A DNA stretch of 64,000 bases. Origin: Halodesulfovibrio sp. GTDB taxonomy: Bacteria; Desulfobacterota; Desulfovibrionia; Desulfovibrionales; Desulfovibrionaceae. This document shows, piece after piece, positions 24,836 through 33,876 of the stretch. The stretch spans positions 1 to 64,000 of the forward strand of contig NZ_JADMLB010000066.1 in assembly GCF_015482765.1 (NCBI RefSeq), in the 5' to 3' direction. How positions within the stretch are numbered: position 1 is the stretch's first letter; every line of letters begins with the position of its first letter. Below the pieces are notes generated by a model. That model saw nothing but the letters and a program-made list of their open reading frames with translations. It made no database searches and was not told the origin of the DNA. The position numbers and the translations under genes are program-made.

Positions 24836-26356
24836 ATGTCCGATCGCTTATACATTTTCGATACCACTTTGAGAGATGGAGAACAGTCTCCAGGCGCAAC
24901 CATGAACCAGAACGAGAAGATCCGTCTGGCTCGTGAACTTGAGAATTTGGGTGTCGATATTATGGAAGCAGGTTTTCCTGCTGCAAGCCAAGGGGATTTT
25001 GAGGCAGTGCGCAAGATCGCACAAACCGTAAAAAATGCACAGGTAGCCGGTTTGTGTCGCGCAATGGCGGCGGATATTGACAGGTGCTGGGATGCTATCA
25101 AAGACGCAAAGCATCCACGAATTCATACTTTCCTTGCAACCAGTCCGGTTCATATGGAGTACAAGCTTCGTAAGACTCCGGAACAGGTTTTGGAAATGAC
25201 AGAAGCGGCTGTAAAACATGCAGCAAAATACACATCTAACATTGAATTTTCTGCAGAAGATGCTTCCCGATCTGATTGGGATTTTTTGGCAAAAGTTGCA
25301 GAAACAGCAATTAACGCGGGCGCAACCACCATCAACATTCCTGATACTGTGGGGTATGCACAGCCAGAGGAATTCGGAAACATGGTTCGCCACGTAATTG
25401 AAAATACCAGCAACAGCCACAAGGCTGTGTTTAGCGTGCATTGTCACAACGATTTGGGTTTAGGTGTGGCAAACACTCTTGCAGCAATTAACGCTGGTGC
25501 TAGACAGGCAGAAGTGACCATCTCCGGTATCGGGGAACGCGCCGGTAACGCAGCGCTTGAAGAACTCATTATGGCGTTACGTACTCGCGGTGATTACTAC
25601 GGCATTGAAACAAACGTAAAATCTGAACAGTTATTCCCGACCTGCCGTTTGCTTTCAATGATCATTGGTCAGCCTATCCCGGCGAATAAAGCCATTGTCG
25701 GTGCGAATGCTTTTGCACACGAATCCGGAATCCATCAGGATGGCATGCTTAAGAATCGTGAAACCTACGAGATCATGACCCCTGAGTCTGTAGGACGCGA
25801 AAAAACAGACATCATCCTCGGAAAACATTCCGGTCGTAACGCAATTAAAGGCAAAACTACCGAACTCGGCTACCCGTTGGAAGATGACGAATTACAGATT
25901 GTTTTTGAGGCGGTAAAACGTCTCGCGGATAAAAAAGAGAAGGTTTACGACGCAGATATCGAGGCAATTATCCTTGAAGAAGTCTACCGTATTCCGGACA
26001 AATACAGACTGGTACATCTCTCCGTTCAGTCAAGTGATGTGGGAGTGCCACCGAACGCTGCCGTTGTAATGGAAATTAACGGCATCCGCAGGGAGCACAC
26101 AACATTCGGCACAGGTCCGATTGATGCAGTATTCAAAACCATTTCCCAGATCGTTGGACGCTCACCAAAGCTCAAACGATACAGTGTAAATGCCATCACC
26201 AGTGGCGGGGATGCACAGGGCGAGGTAACCGTACGCCTCGAGGAAAATGGATGCAGCACAGTTGGGCGTGGATCCGATCCTGACATCATTGCAGCTAGCG
26301 CAAGAGCATTCCTGAACGCTTTAAACAGACTCGATAAAATGAACTCGGAGGGTTAA
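24836..26356 (+). CDS. leuA: 2-Isopropylmalate synthase
   Basis: A 506-residue enzyme for the first committed step of leucine synthesis, condensing acetyl-CoA with 2-oxoisovalerate. The TIM-barrel opens with FDTTLRDGEQSPGA, has the metal-binding VHCHNDLGLGVANT, and HESGIHQDGMLKN. The C-terminal third (about 390-500) is the LeuA dimer regulatory domain that binds leucine, containing the GDAQGEV region. AGGAG precedes the ATG. It is first gene of leuACDB, 5 bp before leuC, behind a leucine-codon leader peptide. Confidence 0.96.
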   Translation: MSDRLYIFDTTLRDGEQSPGATMNQNEKIRLARELENLGVDIMEAGFPAASQGDFEAVRKIAQTVKNAQVAGLCRAMAADIDRCWDAIKDAKHPRIHTFLATSPVHMEYKLRKTPEQVLEMTEAAVKHAAKYTSNIEFSAEDASRSDWDFLAKVAETAINAGATTINIPDTVGYAQPEEFGNMVRHVIENTSNSHKAVFSVHCHNDLGLGVANTLAAINAGARQAEVTISGIGERAGNAALEELIMALRTRGDYYGIETNVKSEQLFPTCRLLSMIIGQPIPANKAIVGANAFAHESGIHQDGMLKNRETYEIMTPESVGREKTDIILGKHSGRNAIKGKTTELGYPLEDDELQIVFEAVKRLADKKEKVYDADIEAIILEEVYRIPDKYRLVHLSVQSSDVGVPPNAAVVMEINGIRREHTTFGTGPIDAVFKTISQIVGRSPKLKRYSVNAITSGGDAQGEVTVRLEENGCSTVGRGSDPDIIAASARAFLNALNRLDKMNSEG

Positions 26357-26361
26357 CAGTC

Positions 26362-27618
26362 ATGGCGCACACACTCGCACAAAAAATCTTACAGAGACAT
26401 ACAGATCAAAAAATCGAAGGAACCGGCCAGATCGTTCAATGCGACGTATCGCTGGTTCTTGCAAACGATATTACAGCTCCGCTTGCTATTAAATCCTTTA
26501 AGGCAATGGGCGCAAAGTCTGTGTTTGATAAAGATAAAGTGGCACTGGTGATGGACCACTTTACCCCGCAGAAAGATATTGCATCCGCAATTCAGGTAAA
26601 AAATACTCGTGAATTTGCACAGGAACAGAACATTACTCACTACTACGAAGGTGGTGATTGTGGCGTAGAACATGCTCTCTTGCCGGAGCTTGGTCTTGTC
26701 GGTCCTGGTGATATCGTTATCGGTGCAGACTCTCATACCTGCACCTATGGCGGTCTCGGCGCATTTGCTACCGGCCTTGGTTCTACCGACGTAGCCGGCG
26801 GTATGGCTCTTGGTTCCACATGGTTCAAAGTACCGCCAACAATCCGCGCAATTTTTAATGGCGAACTCCCTGAGTTTGTAGGTGCAAAGGATTTGATCCT
26901 TCGTCTCATCGGCGAAATCGGTGTATCCGGTGCATTGTACAAAGCGCTTGAATTCGGCGGCTCCACAATTGATTCCCTCGATGTGGAAGGTCGAATGACT
27001 ATCGCAAACATGGCTATTGAAGCTGGCGGTAAGTGCGGTCTCTTCCCAGTAGATGCTAAGACCCTCGAATACACCGCGGCACGCGGTCGTAACGATGAAG
27101 CTCTTACTCCGGATGAAGGTGCAGAATACGAACGTGTTCTCACATTTGATGTATCAAATATGTCTCCTATGGTTGCGTGCCCGCATTTGCCGGATAACGT
27201 GCACCCAGTGGAGAATGTCGAACCTAAAAAGGTCGATCAGGTCGTTATCGGCTCCTGCACAAACGGTCGCATCAGCGACTTACGCGAAGCAGCAGCTGTG
27301 TTGAAAGGACGTAAAGTTGCGTCTCACACTCGTGCTATCGTGCTTCCTGCAACTCCGAATATCTGGAAGCAGGCATTACGCGAAGGGTTAATTGAAACCT
27401 TTATGGATTCCGGCTGCATTGTTGGCCCTGCAACCTGTGGTCCTTGTCTTGGTGGTCACATGGGCATCCTCGCAGACGGTGAAGTGGCAGTAGCTACTAC
27501 TAACCGTAACTTTAAAGGACGCATGGGCAGCCTTGAATCAGAAGTATACCTCTCAAGCCCTGCCGTTGCTGCGGCTAGCGCTCTTGCAGGTGAAATTGCT
27601 GATCCACGTAAAGTGTAG
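26362..27618 (+). CDS. leuC: 3-Isopropylmalate dehydratase large subunit
   Basis: A 418-residue aconitase-type subunit. The three Cys ligands of the [4Fe-4S] cluster lie in VIGSCTNGR and in VGPATCGPCLGGHMG. GADSHTCTYGGLGAFATGLG is the substrate loop. With LeuD it isomerises 2-isopropylmalate to 3-isopropylmalate. The length is that of the short LeuC/HacA branch of archaea and anaerobes rather than the 465-residue proteobacterial form. It begins 5 bp after leuA. Confidence 0.96.
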   Translation: MAHTLAQKILQRHTDQKIEGTGQIVQCDVSLVLANDITAPLAIKSFKAMGAKSVFDKDKVALVMDHFTPQKDIASAIQVKNTREFAQEQNITHYYEGGDCGVEHALLPELGLVGPGDIVIGADSHTCTYGGLGAFATGLGSTDVAGGMALGSTWFKVPPTIRAIFNGELPEFVGAKDLILRLIGEIGVSGALYKALEFGGSTIDSLDVEGRMTIANMAIEAGGKCGLFPVDAKTLEYTAARGRNDEALTPDEGAEYERVLTFDVSNMSPMVACPHLPDNVHPVENVEPKKVDQVVIGSCTNGRISDLREAAAVLKGRKVASHTRAIVLPATPNIWKQALREGLIETFMDSGCIVGPATCGPCLGGHMGILADGEVAVATTNRNFKGRMGSLESEVYLSSPAVAAASALAGEIADPRKV

Positions 27619-27740
27619 CGGAAGCCCTCAGCGGACGGATGCTTAGGCTTTCGTTGTCTGAGTCGGTGAGTCGTGGCTGCATTGGCAACATACTCTAATG
27701 CCAGTCACAAACGATTTGATACTTTTTGGGAGAAATGACC

Positions 27741-28238
27741 ATGACCTTACAGGGTAAAGCTCACAAAGTGGGCGATCACATAGATACAGATGCCATCATT
27801 CCGGCACGTTTTTTGGTAACGACTGATGAAAAAGAGCTTGGTGCAAACTGCATGGAAGGGCTCGAAGCCGGTTGGGTAGAACGTGTAACAGAAGGCGACA
27901 TTATGGTTGCTGGTGAGAACTTCGGCTGTGGTTCTTCACGTGAGCACGCTCCAATCTCAATCCTCGGTGCTGGTATGAAGGTTGTTGTTGCGCATTCCTT
28001 TGCTCGTATTTTTTACCGTAACAGTTTTAATATGGGATTGTTACTTATCGAGATCGGTGAAGAAATTGTTCATTTCGAAGACGGTCACGAAGTGGCTGTA
28101 GACATCGAAGCAGGCACTGTTGTTAACGTGACAACTGGAAAAACCATCGAGTTTCCACCGCTTCCACAGTTTATGCGTGATTTCGTCGATAATGGCGGAC
28201 TCATTCCATACGTTAGTGAAAAGTTGGGAAACCAGTAA
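27741..28238 (+). CDS. leuD: 3-Isopropylmalate dehydratase small subunit
   Basis: A 165-residue swivel-domain partner of Leu[13 protein letters not shown] and [11 protein letters not shown] are the family signatures. It lies 122 bp after leuC. The start chosen (27741) has GGGAGA seven bases upstream. An ATG six bases earlier would add two residues. The short length fits the LeuCD type seen here. A stable hairpin follows before leuB. Confidence 0.95.
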   Translation: MTLQGKAHKVGDHIDTDAIIPARFLVTTDEKELGANCMEGLEAGWVERVTEGDIMVAGENFGCGSSREHAPISILGAGMKVVVAHSFARIFYRNSFNMGLLLIEIGEEIVHFEDGHEVAVDIEAGTVVNVTTGKTIEFPPLPQFMRDFVDNGGLIPYVSEKLGNQ

Positions 28239-28244
28239 CAGGTA

Positions 28245-28278
28245 TTTGCCCCCCAACACTGCAAGGTCGTGGGGCAAA
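28245..28278 (+). other. Hairpin between leuD and leuB
   Basis: TTTGCCCC (28245-28252) pairs with GGGGCAAA (28271-28278). There is no T run, so it is probably an mRNA stability or processing element within the operon. Confidence 0.5.
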
Positions 28279-28408
28279 ACGCTCGTACATATAACGCATA
28301 ACATGGTACGATCAGAACTGTGTTTAGACTAAGCATCGCTTTGTCAGACCGTATCTGTGAATTTGCCAGATCAGGTATGCATACATAATTTTCATCGAGG
28401 GAAAGACA

Positions 28409-29482
28409 ATGGATATGAATATAGTTTTATTGCCGGGTGACGGCATCGGGCCTGAGATCACCACTCAGGCAGTAGAAGTCATGAAGAAAGTCGCAGATAA
28501 GTTCGGTCATAACGTTACATTTACCGAAGAACTTATCGGCGGTTGCGCAATCGACGCAACAGGCAAGCCGTTGCCTAAAGAGACCTTAGAAGCGTGTAAG
28601 AACGCAGACGCTGTTTTTCTTGGCGCTGTAGGCGGCCCAAAGTGGGATAACCTTGATGGTGCTACCCGCCCTGAAGCCGGCTTGCTCGGTATCCGTAAGG
28701 AGCTTGGTCTCTTTGCGAACCTGCGTCCTGCAAAATTATTCCCTGAGCTTTCCAGCGCGTGTTTCCTTCGCCCTGACATCGTTGAAGACGGCATTGACGT
28801 TATGGTTGTGCGTGAGCTTACAGGTGGCATTTACTTTGGTCAGCCGCAGGGGCAGGAAGAGCGTGACGGTGTTCGCTACGGTTACAACACAATGGTCTAC
28901 AATGAAGACGAAGTTCGCCGTATTGCCCGTATCGCTTTTGAAGCAGCAATGAAGCGCGATAAGCGTGTATGCTCTGTAGACAAAGCAAACGTGCTTGAAG
29001 TTTCCCGTTTGTGGAGATCTGTAGTTGAAGAAGTGGCAAAAGAGTATCCAGAAGTTGAACTCTCCCACATGTATGTTGATAACGCAGCAATGCAGCTCGT
29101 TCGTGACCCGAACCAGTTTGATGTTATCGTAACAGGCAACCTCTTCGGCGATATTCTTTCTGATGAAGCAGCAGTTATCACCGGATCAATCGGTATGCTT
29201 CCGTCTGCGTCATTGAACAAGTCCGGCACTGGTCTTTTTGAGCCTATTCACGGTTCCGCTCCGGACATTGCAGGACAGAACAAAGCAAACCCGCTTGCAT
29301 CAATCCTTTCTATGGCAATGATGTTGCGTCATTCCTTCAACCTTATTAAGGAAGCCAACGCCATTGAAGCAGCAGTACAGAAAGTTCTGCGCGAGGGGTA
29401 CAGAACCGGTGACATCATGTCCAACGGTGAAACCCTTGTAGGCTGTAACACAATGGGTAACCTTGTTGTAGAACGTTTATAG
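28409..29482 (+). CDS. leuB: 3-Isopropylmalate dehydrogenase
   Basis: A 357-residue NAD-dependent enzyme that oxidises and decarboxylates 3-isopropylmalate to 2-oxoisocaproate. [11 protein letters not shown] is at the N-terminus, [10 protein letters not shown] and [12 protein letters not shown] form the substrate site, and [24 protein letters not shown] and [13 protein letters not shown] complete the signature. GAGGGA precedes the ATG. It is the last gene of leuACDB. Confidence 0.96.
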   Translation: MDMNIVLLPGDGIGPEITTQAVEVMKKVADKFGHNVTFTEELIGGCAIDATGKPLPKETLEACKNADAVFLGAVGGPKWDNLDGATRPEAGLLGIRKELGLFANLRPAKLFPELSSACFLRPDIVEDGIDVMVVRELTGGIYFGQPQGQEERDGVRYGYNTMVYNEDEVRRIARIAFEAAMKRDKRVCSVDKANVLEVSRLWRSVVEEVAKEYPEVELSHMYVDNAAMQLVRDPNQFDVIVTGNLFGDILSDEAAVITGSIGMLPSASLNKSGTGLFEPIHGSAPDIAGQNKANPLASILSMAMMLRHSFNLIKEANAIEAAVQKVLREGYRTGDIMSNGETLVGCNTMGNLVVERL

Positions 29483-29486
29483 AAGC

Positions 29487-29527
29487 AAAATATCCTCCTT
29501 TCGAGTCTTCGGAAGGAGGATATTTTA
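29487..29527 (+). terminator. leu operon terminator
   Basis: AAAATATCCTCCTTTCG / CGGAAGGAGGATATTTT with a short loop, a very stable 16-17 bp stem ending in TTTTA. Confidence 0.9.
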
Positions 29528-29540
29528 TGTAAGACATAAA

Positions 29541-29591
29541 AAGCGAAGCTATGGCTGTTGACGTATTCAGCAGTACAGCTTCGCTTTTTTT
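29541..29591. terminator. Second, bidirectional terminator
   Basis: AAGCGAAGCT (29541-29550) pairs with AGCTTCGCTT (29577-29586). T runs flank it on both strands, so it backs up the leu terminator and ends the convergent phosphoesterase gene. Confidence 0.75.
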
Positions 29592-29599
29592 ATTGGTAG

Positions 29600-30349
29600 C
29601 TAGCGGTCGTCACCTCTGCCTGTCGCGAGGTAGCGTGCCCAGTCGAAACGTTCCTGTCGTGTTGCGGCAGCAACGGCATCTTCAACGGCATAGGGAATGT
29701 TCATTTGCTGAACGTTCCACCCGTCAGAGTTTTGTTCCAGCATAGTGTATGACGCATGGGATGAATACGTCTGCATGGAGTGTACAACCGGAAGGTCGTC
29801 CGTATAGGCAGGAAGCCCGACGCTGCCTGCGTTAATGACAATCTGTCCGGAAGACAGCTCGACCACTCGCGGAAGGTGTGTGTGTCCGCAAAGAATAACT
29901 TCTGAATCTTCTCCATCGAGCATGCGGATAATTTCATCATCTGGTCGAACCAGAGGGCTTCCGCTTGAGACATCTTCCAGCAGATAGGTCAGGTCATTTG
30001 TGGGAGAACCATGACATGCATAGATTTCTCTGGTGATCTGACAATCAAAAGGAAGGTCATCAAGCCAAGCAAGCGGAGCATCACCAAGGTCATTCAGGAC
30101 AAATTGCAGCGTCGGATTTGTAACGATATCTTCGGGAGTTGCCTCATAAAGTAAACGATCCTGATTGCCGCAAATTGAAGTAATATTATACGCTGAGATC
30201 AGCTTGTATGTCGCTTTGGGTGCAAGCGGGCCGTACAGTGTATCTCCAAGGTTAACGATATGATCAGCACCGCGGGTGAGGATGTCTTCAAGCACAGCTT
30301 CCAGAGCATATGCATTGCTGTGGATGTCGGAAATAATAGCGAACTTCAT
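29600..30349 (-). CDS. Calcineurin-like metallophosphoesterase
   Basis: A 249-residue cytoplasmic phosphoesterase. The two-metal site is visible as ISDIHSN, LGDTLYG, GNQD (where most relatives have GNHD) and CGHTHLP, followed by INAGSVGLPAY. This pattern fits the YfcE/MJ0936-like phosphodiesterase group. Substrate unknown. It lies 41 bp downstream of speB on the same strand and may be read through from the polyamine genes. Confidence 0.88.
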   Translation of the reverse strand: MKFAIISDIHSNAYALEAVLEDILTRGADHIVNLGDTLYGPLAPKATYKLISAYNITSICGNQDRLLYEATPEDIVTNPTLQFVLNDLGDAPLAWLDDLPFDCQITREIYACHGSPTNDLTYLLEDVSSGSPLVRPDDEIIRMLDGEDSEVILCGHTHLPRVVELSSGQIVINAGSVGLPAYTDDLPVVHSMQTYSSHASYTMLEQNSDGWNVQQMNIPYAVEDAVAAATRQERFDWARYLATGRGDDR

Positions 30350-30390
30350 ACATGCACCTCCAAATCAGATCGTTAATGTGTTTTGTAGTC

Positions 30391-31242
30391 TTACCTTGTG
30401 GAGCGTTGAATGATTCCCATCATAGAATACACGAGTTGTGCAGCAGCAAAATCTGATGCGTGGTCGCCAACCTGCGGAGCAAGTTCAACAACGTCACATC
30501 CGATAACAGACCTTCCTTTAACAGCTTTTTCAAGTAGCGTAAGAGCCTGCCACCACTGGATGCCTCCCGGTACGGGAGTTCCGGTTGCACGGATAACAGA
30601 AGGATCAAGTCCATCTACATCAAAAGTGATATAGATTGTTTCAGGAAAGTCCTCTGGTAACAATGTTTCCGGTAAAGGGTTCAGAGCCAGTTCTTTGGCA
30701 TCTATGTGCGGAATGTTATGTTTTTTCCGAACTTCAACTTCTTCAGTACAGAATGCGCGGACACCGAGCTGGAAAACAGGAATTTCCAATTCAAGGGCAC
30801 GATGCATAACTGATGCATGGCTATATGGATCTCCCTCGTATGCCTTGCGTAAATCTGCATGGGCATCAAACTGGACAATTCCGAATTTGCCATGTTTCTT
30901 TTTGAGCGCTCTCAGTGCTCCAAGAGTCACTGAGTGTTCTCCGCCGAGCATCACAGGCAGTCCATACTCGGCTGCATGGGTAACAGCTGCTTCAATACGG
31001 GCTAAAACCTGCTCTGTAGGGCCAGTGCAATCTACTGGTTCATGTGTGTAGATTCCGTGGTCTGCGGGAATAGACTCCCCGTCCCAGAGTTCAAGTTGAT
31101 CGGATGCTTCAAGGATTGCACTTGGGCCGTCGGCAGTACCGCCGCCGTATGAAACTGTTGCCTCAAATGGAACCGGAACAATTTGAAAATGACATTGATC
31201 CGCTGTTGTTTCTTTAAGTTCAGATGCTAAAAATCTATTCAT
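30391..31242 (-). CDS. speB: Agmatinase
   Basis: A 283-residue ureohydrolase that splits agmatine to putrescine and urea. Binuclear manganese ligands lie in GGEHSVTLG, FDAHADLR and TFDVDGLDPS. The N-terminus FLASELKETTAD..VPVPFEATVSYGGGTADGP is typical of agmatinases. I start at 31242. A longer reading adds 79 residues of unrelated, mostly hydrophobic sequence. No good ribosome binding site is visible, and a palindrome AAAGTATACTTT lies just upstream. A hairpin separates it from the decarboxylase gene, yet it completes the pathway begun by speA. Confidence 0.92.
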   Translation of the reverse strand: MNRFLASELKETTADQCHFQIVPVPFEATVSYGGGTADGPSAILEASDQLELWDGESIPADHGIYTHEPVDCTGPTEQVLARIEAAVTHAAEYGLPVMLGGEHSVTLGALRALKKKHGKFGIVQFDAHADLRKAYEGDPYSHASVMHRALELEIPVFQLGVRAFCTEEVEVRKKHNIPHIDAKELALNPLPETLLPEDFPETIYITFDVDGLDPSVIRATGTPVPGGIQWWQALTLLEKAVKGRSVIGCDVVELAPQVGDHASDFAAAQLVYSMMGIIQRSTR

Positions 31243-31341
31243 TATAAAAGTATACTTTGTGATGAAAGCGTTGGCAACTCTGCCATTGTCGATGAAAAAT
31301 GTAATCAGGGAGAGAGGGGGAGAAGGCAGCGTTGCTGAAAG

Positions 31342-31383
31342 AAAAAGCGTTTCAGCGTTACTATAGAAGAGCTGAAACGCTTT
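31342..31383 (-). terminator. Hairpin/terminator between nspC and speB
   Basis: AAAGCGTTTCAGC (31344-31356) pairs with GCTGAAACGCTTT (31371-31383). On the - strand a T run follows. It probably reduces or ends the upstream transcript before speB. Confidence 0.75.
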
Positions 31384-31396
31384 AGAATTTATTATC

Positions 31397-32554
31397 TTAC
31401 GAGAGACGGCATTTAAAGTCTTCGTAACCGAATTCGCGGACAAGCTGGAGTTCCCCTGAATTCGGGTTGTAACGGGCAATCGCAGGGAGCTGAAGCCCGT
31501 TAAATGTGTTCGTTTTTACCATGGAGTAGATGGCCATATCTGTAAAAGCGACACGATCTCCTTCGGTAAGAGGAGCATCAAAGGAATATTCTCCTATGAC
31601 ATCACCTGCCAGACAGGATTTGCCGGCAAAGCGGTAGGAGTATGCCTTTTTCCCTTTTTCTTCAGAGTCGATAACAAACGGTCGGTACGGCATCTCAAGC
31701 ACATCCGGCATATGACATGCTGCGGAAGCGTCAAGAATGGCTATGTCCATGTCTGCTTTGATGACATCAAGTACCGTTGCGACAAGAATTCCTGCGTCTA
31801 ACGCAACAGCTTCACCCGGTTCGAGATACACTTGAAGACCATAACGGCTCTGTGCGCGTTCGATGCAGGCGCAAAGGCGTTCAATGTCATATCCCTCGCG
31901 TGTAATGTGGTGCCCGCCGCCAAAGTTAAGCCATTCCATGTCATGCAGAAGATGTCCGAATTGCTTTTCAACAGCTTCTAATGTGCGATCAAGAGCATCA
32001 GCATCTTGTTCACACAGGGTATGGAAATGAAGACCGGAAACACCTTCCAGATCATTTTCGTCAAAGTTTTCAAGCCGGACACCGAGGCGTGACCCCGGGG
32101 AACATGGATCATAAATAGGTGTTGTGCCCTCAGAATGCTGAGGATTCACACGTACCCCGATCTTAATAACTCGGTCTGCCGCCTGAATGAGAGGACGGTA
32201 TTTACGCAGCTGCGTAAAAGAATTGAACACGATATGGTCAGAGTATTTGATGATCTCTTTCATATCGTCATCGGAGTAAGCAGCGGCGAAGCTGTGCACT
32301 TCGCCGCCGAATTCTTCACGTCCCAGTCTCGCCTCGTGCGGAGAACTGGCGCAGGTTCCGTGCAGGATGCTGTTCAGTACAGGGAATGTGCTGTACGTCG
32401 CAAATCCTTTCAACGCGAGGAGGATTTTGGCTCCTGTACGTTTTTGAACGGAATCCAGTATTGCCGCGTTATCCGCAAGCTTTGCCTCGTCCACAACAAA
32501 ACATGGAGAGGGCAGGCGTTCCAGTTCTAGTTTTTGAAGGTAATTTCTGTCCAT
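31397..32554 (-). CDS. nspC: Carboxynorspermidine/carboxyspermidine decarboxylase
   Basis: A 385-residue PLP enzyme of the alanine-racemase-fold decarboxylases. LPSPCFVVDEAKLADN opens it, the PLP Lys is in LLALKGFATYS, and GLHFHTLCEQ and NFGGGHHITREGYD are NspC signatures. It removes CO2 from carboxyspermidine to give spermidine (or from carboxynorspermidine). It overlaps the dehydrogenase gene by 28 nt, so the two are translationally coupled. With putrescine made by SpeA and SpeB, spermidine is the likely product. Confidence 0.94.
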   Translation of the reverse strand: MDRNYLQKLELERLPSPCFVVDEAKLADNAAILDSVQKRTGAKILLALKGFATYSTFPVLNSILHGTCASSPHEARLGREEFGGEVHSFAAAYSDDDMKEIIKYSDHIVFNSFTQLRKYRPLIQAADRVIKIGVRVNPQHSEGTTPIYDPCSPGSRLGVRLENFDENDLEGVSGLHFHTLCEQDADALDRTLEAVEKQFGHLLHDMEWLNFGGGHHITREGYDIERLCACIERAQSRYGLQVYLEPGEAVALDAGILVATVLDVIKADMDIAILDASAACHMPDVLEMPYRPFVIDSEEKGKKAYSYRFAGKSCLAGDVIGEYSFDAPLTEGDRVAFTDMAIYSMVKTNTFNGLQLPAIARYNPNSGELQLVREFGYEDFKCRLS

Positions 32555-33723
32555 GGGAGACCGTGAATGTTGAGTTTTTCCATAAATGGATCAGGATCAA
32601 GTTCTTCCATGTTGAACACGCCTTCGCCTGTCCATTTTCCGGTAAGCATAAGCATTGCGCCAATCATAGCCGGAACACCGGTGGTGTAGGACACAGCCTG
32701 AGAAGCAACTTCTTTGAATGCTTCTTCATGGTCGCAAATGTTGTAGATGTAGTAATCCTTAGGCTCACCGTCTTTGATGCCTTTAATGCGGCAACCAATG
32801 CAGGTACGGCCTTTTGTGCGCTCGCCGAGTCCGGCAGGTTCAGGGAGAACTTCCTTGAGGAACTTGAGTGGTACAATGTCCTGACCGTTGTATTTAACGG
32901 TGTCGATACGGGTCATACCAACATTCTCAAGCACCTTGAGGTGGTTCAGGTACTGATCGGAGAATGTCATCCAGAAACGGGCGCGCTTAAGACCTTTTAA
33001 GTGCTTTACAAGAGATTCGAGTTCTTCATGGTACATGAGGAAACACTTTTTAGGACCGATGCCTTCAGGGAAATCGTAATTCATGGAGAAGCTGAGAGGA
33101 TCAGTTTCAATCCATTCGCCGTGTTCCCAGTAGCGACCGTTTGCTGTAACTTCGCGGATATTAATTTCCGGGTTGAAGTTGGTTGCAAAAGGATGACCGT
33201 GATCGCCTGCGTTGCAGTCGATGATGTCCAGCTGGTGGATTTCATCAAACTGATGCTTCATTGCATGAGCGCAGAAAACGTTTGTTACGCCCGGATCAAA
33301 ACCGGAGCCGAGAAGAGCCATAAGACCTTTCTCTTTGAAACGTTCCTGATATTCCCACTGCCATTTGTATTCGAACTTGGCTTCATCGATAGGCTCATAG
33401 TTCGCTGTATCGAGGTAATGCACACCGGTTTCCAGACAAGCGTCCATGATGGTGAGATCCTGATACGGCAGTGCGAGGTTGATAACGAGAACCGGCTTAT
33501 GTTTGTTAATAAGTTCAACAAGCTCAGGCACGTTGTCCGCGTCTACTGTGTCGGTAACGATATCGCGACCGGTGCGTTCTTTAACGGAGGTGGCAATTGC
33601 ATCGCATTTTTCAATGGTTCTGGATGCAAGAACGATTTCGGAAAAAACTTCAGGAACCTGTGCACACTTGTGTACGCACACGCCGCCGACGCCGCCAGCG
33701 CCGATAATCAACACTTTAGACAT
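32527..33723 (-). CDS. Carboxyspermidine/carboxynorspermidine dehydrogenase (saccharopine dehydrogenase fold)
   Basis: A 398-residue NADPH-type reductase. VLIIGAGGVGGVCVHKCAQ is the nucleotide-binding Rossmann motif. GVHYLDTANYEP, ALLGSGFDPGVTNVFCAHA and TGVPAMIGAMLML are typical of the Lys1/CANSDH family. It condenses aspartate semialdehyde with putrescine and reduces the imine, giving carboxyspermidine for NspC. AAGGAG lies eight bases before the ATG. The gene pair is the known alternative to the S-adenosylmethionine route of spermidine synthesis. Confidence 0.93.
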   Translation of the reverse strand: MSKVLIIGAGGVGGVCVHKCAQVPEVFSEIVLASRTIEKCDAIATSVKERTGRDIVTDTVDADNVPELVELINKHKPVLVINLALPYQDLTIMDACLETGVHYLDTANYEPIDEAKFEYKWQWEYQERFKEKGLMALLGSGFDPGVTNVFCAHAMKHQFDEIHQLDIIDCNAGDHGHPFATNFNPEINIREVTANGRYWEHGEWIETDPLSFSMNYDFPEGIGPKKCFLMYHEELESLVKHLKGLKRARFWMTFSDQYLNHLKVLENVGMTRIDTVKYNGQDIVPLKFLKEVLPEPAGLGERTKGRTCIGCRIKGIKDGEPKDYYIYNICDHEEAFKEVASQAVSYTTGVPAMIGAMLMLTGKWTGEGVFNMEELDPDPFMEKLNIHGLPWTEITFKN

Positions 33724-33876
33724 AGTTGTACTCCTTGCATGGTGCGAAACGGAATCTGATCTGTTGCTGTGGAAAGCTTGTTATAGCCTGTTGGCATATG
33801 GGGATGGAAATAAGCAGACCATCCTCACTGTTGTGCACTTCACAGCTATACTGAGCAGGATTCTGTCGCAGAAAAA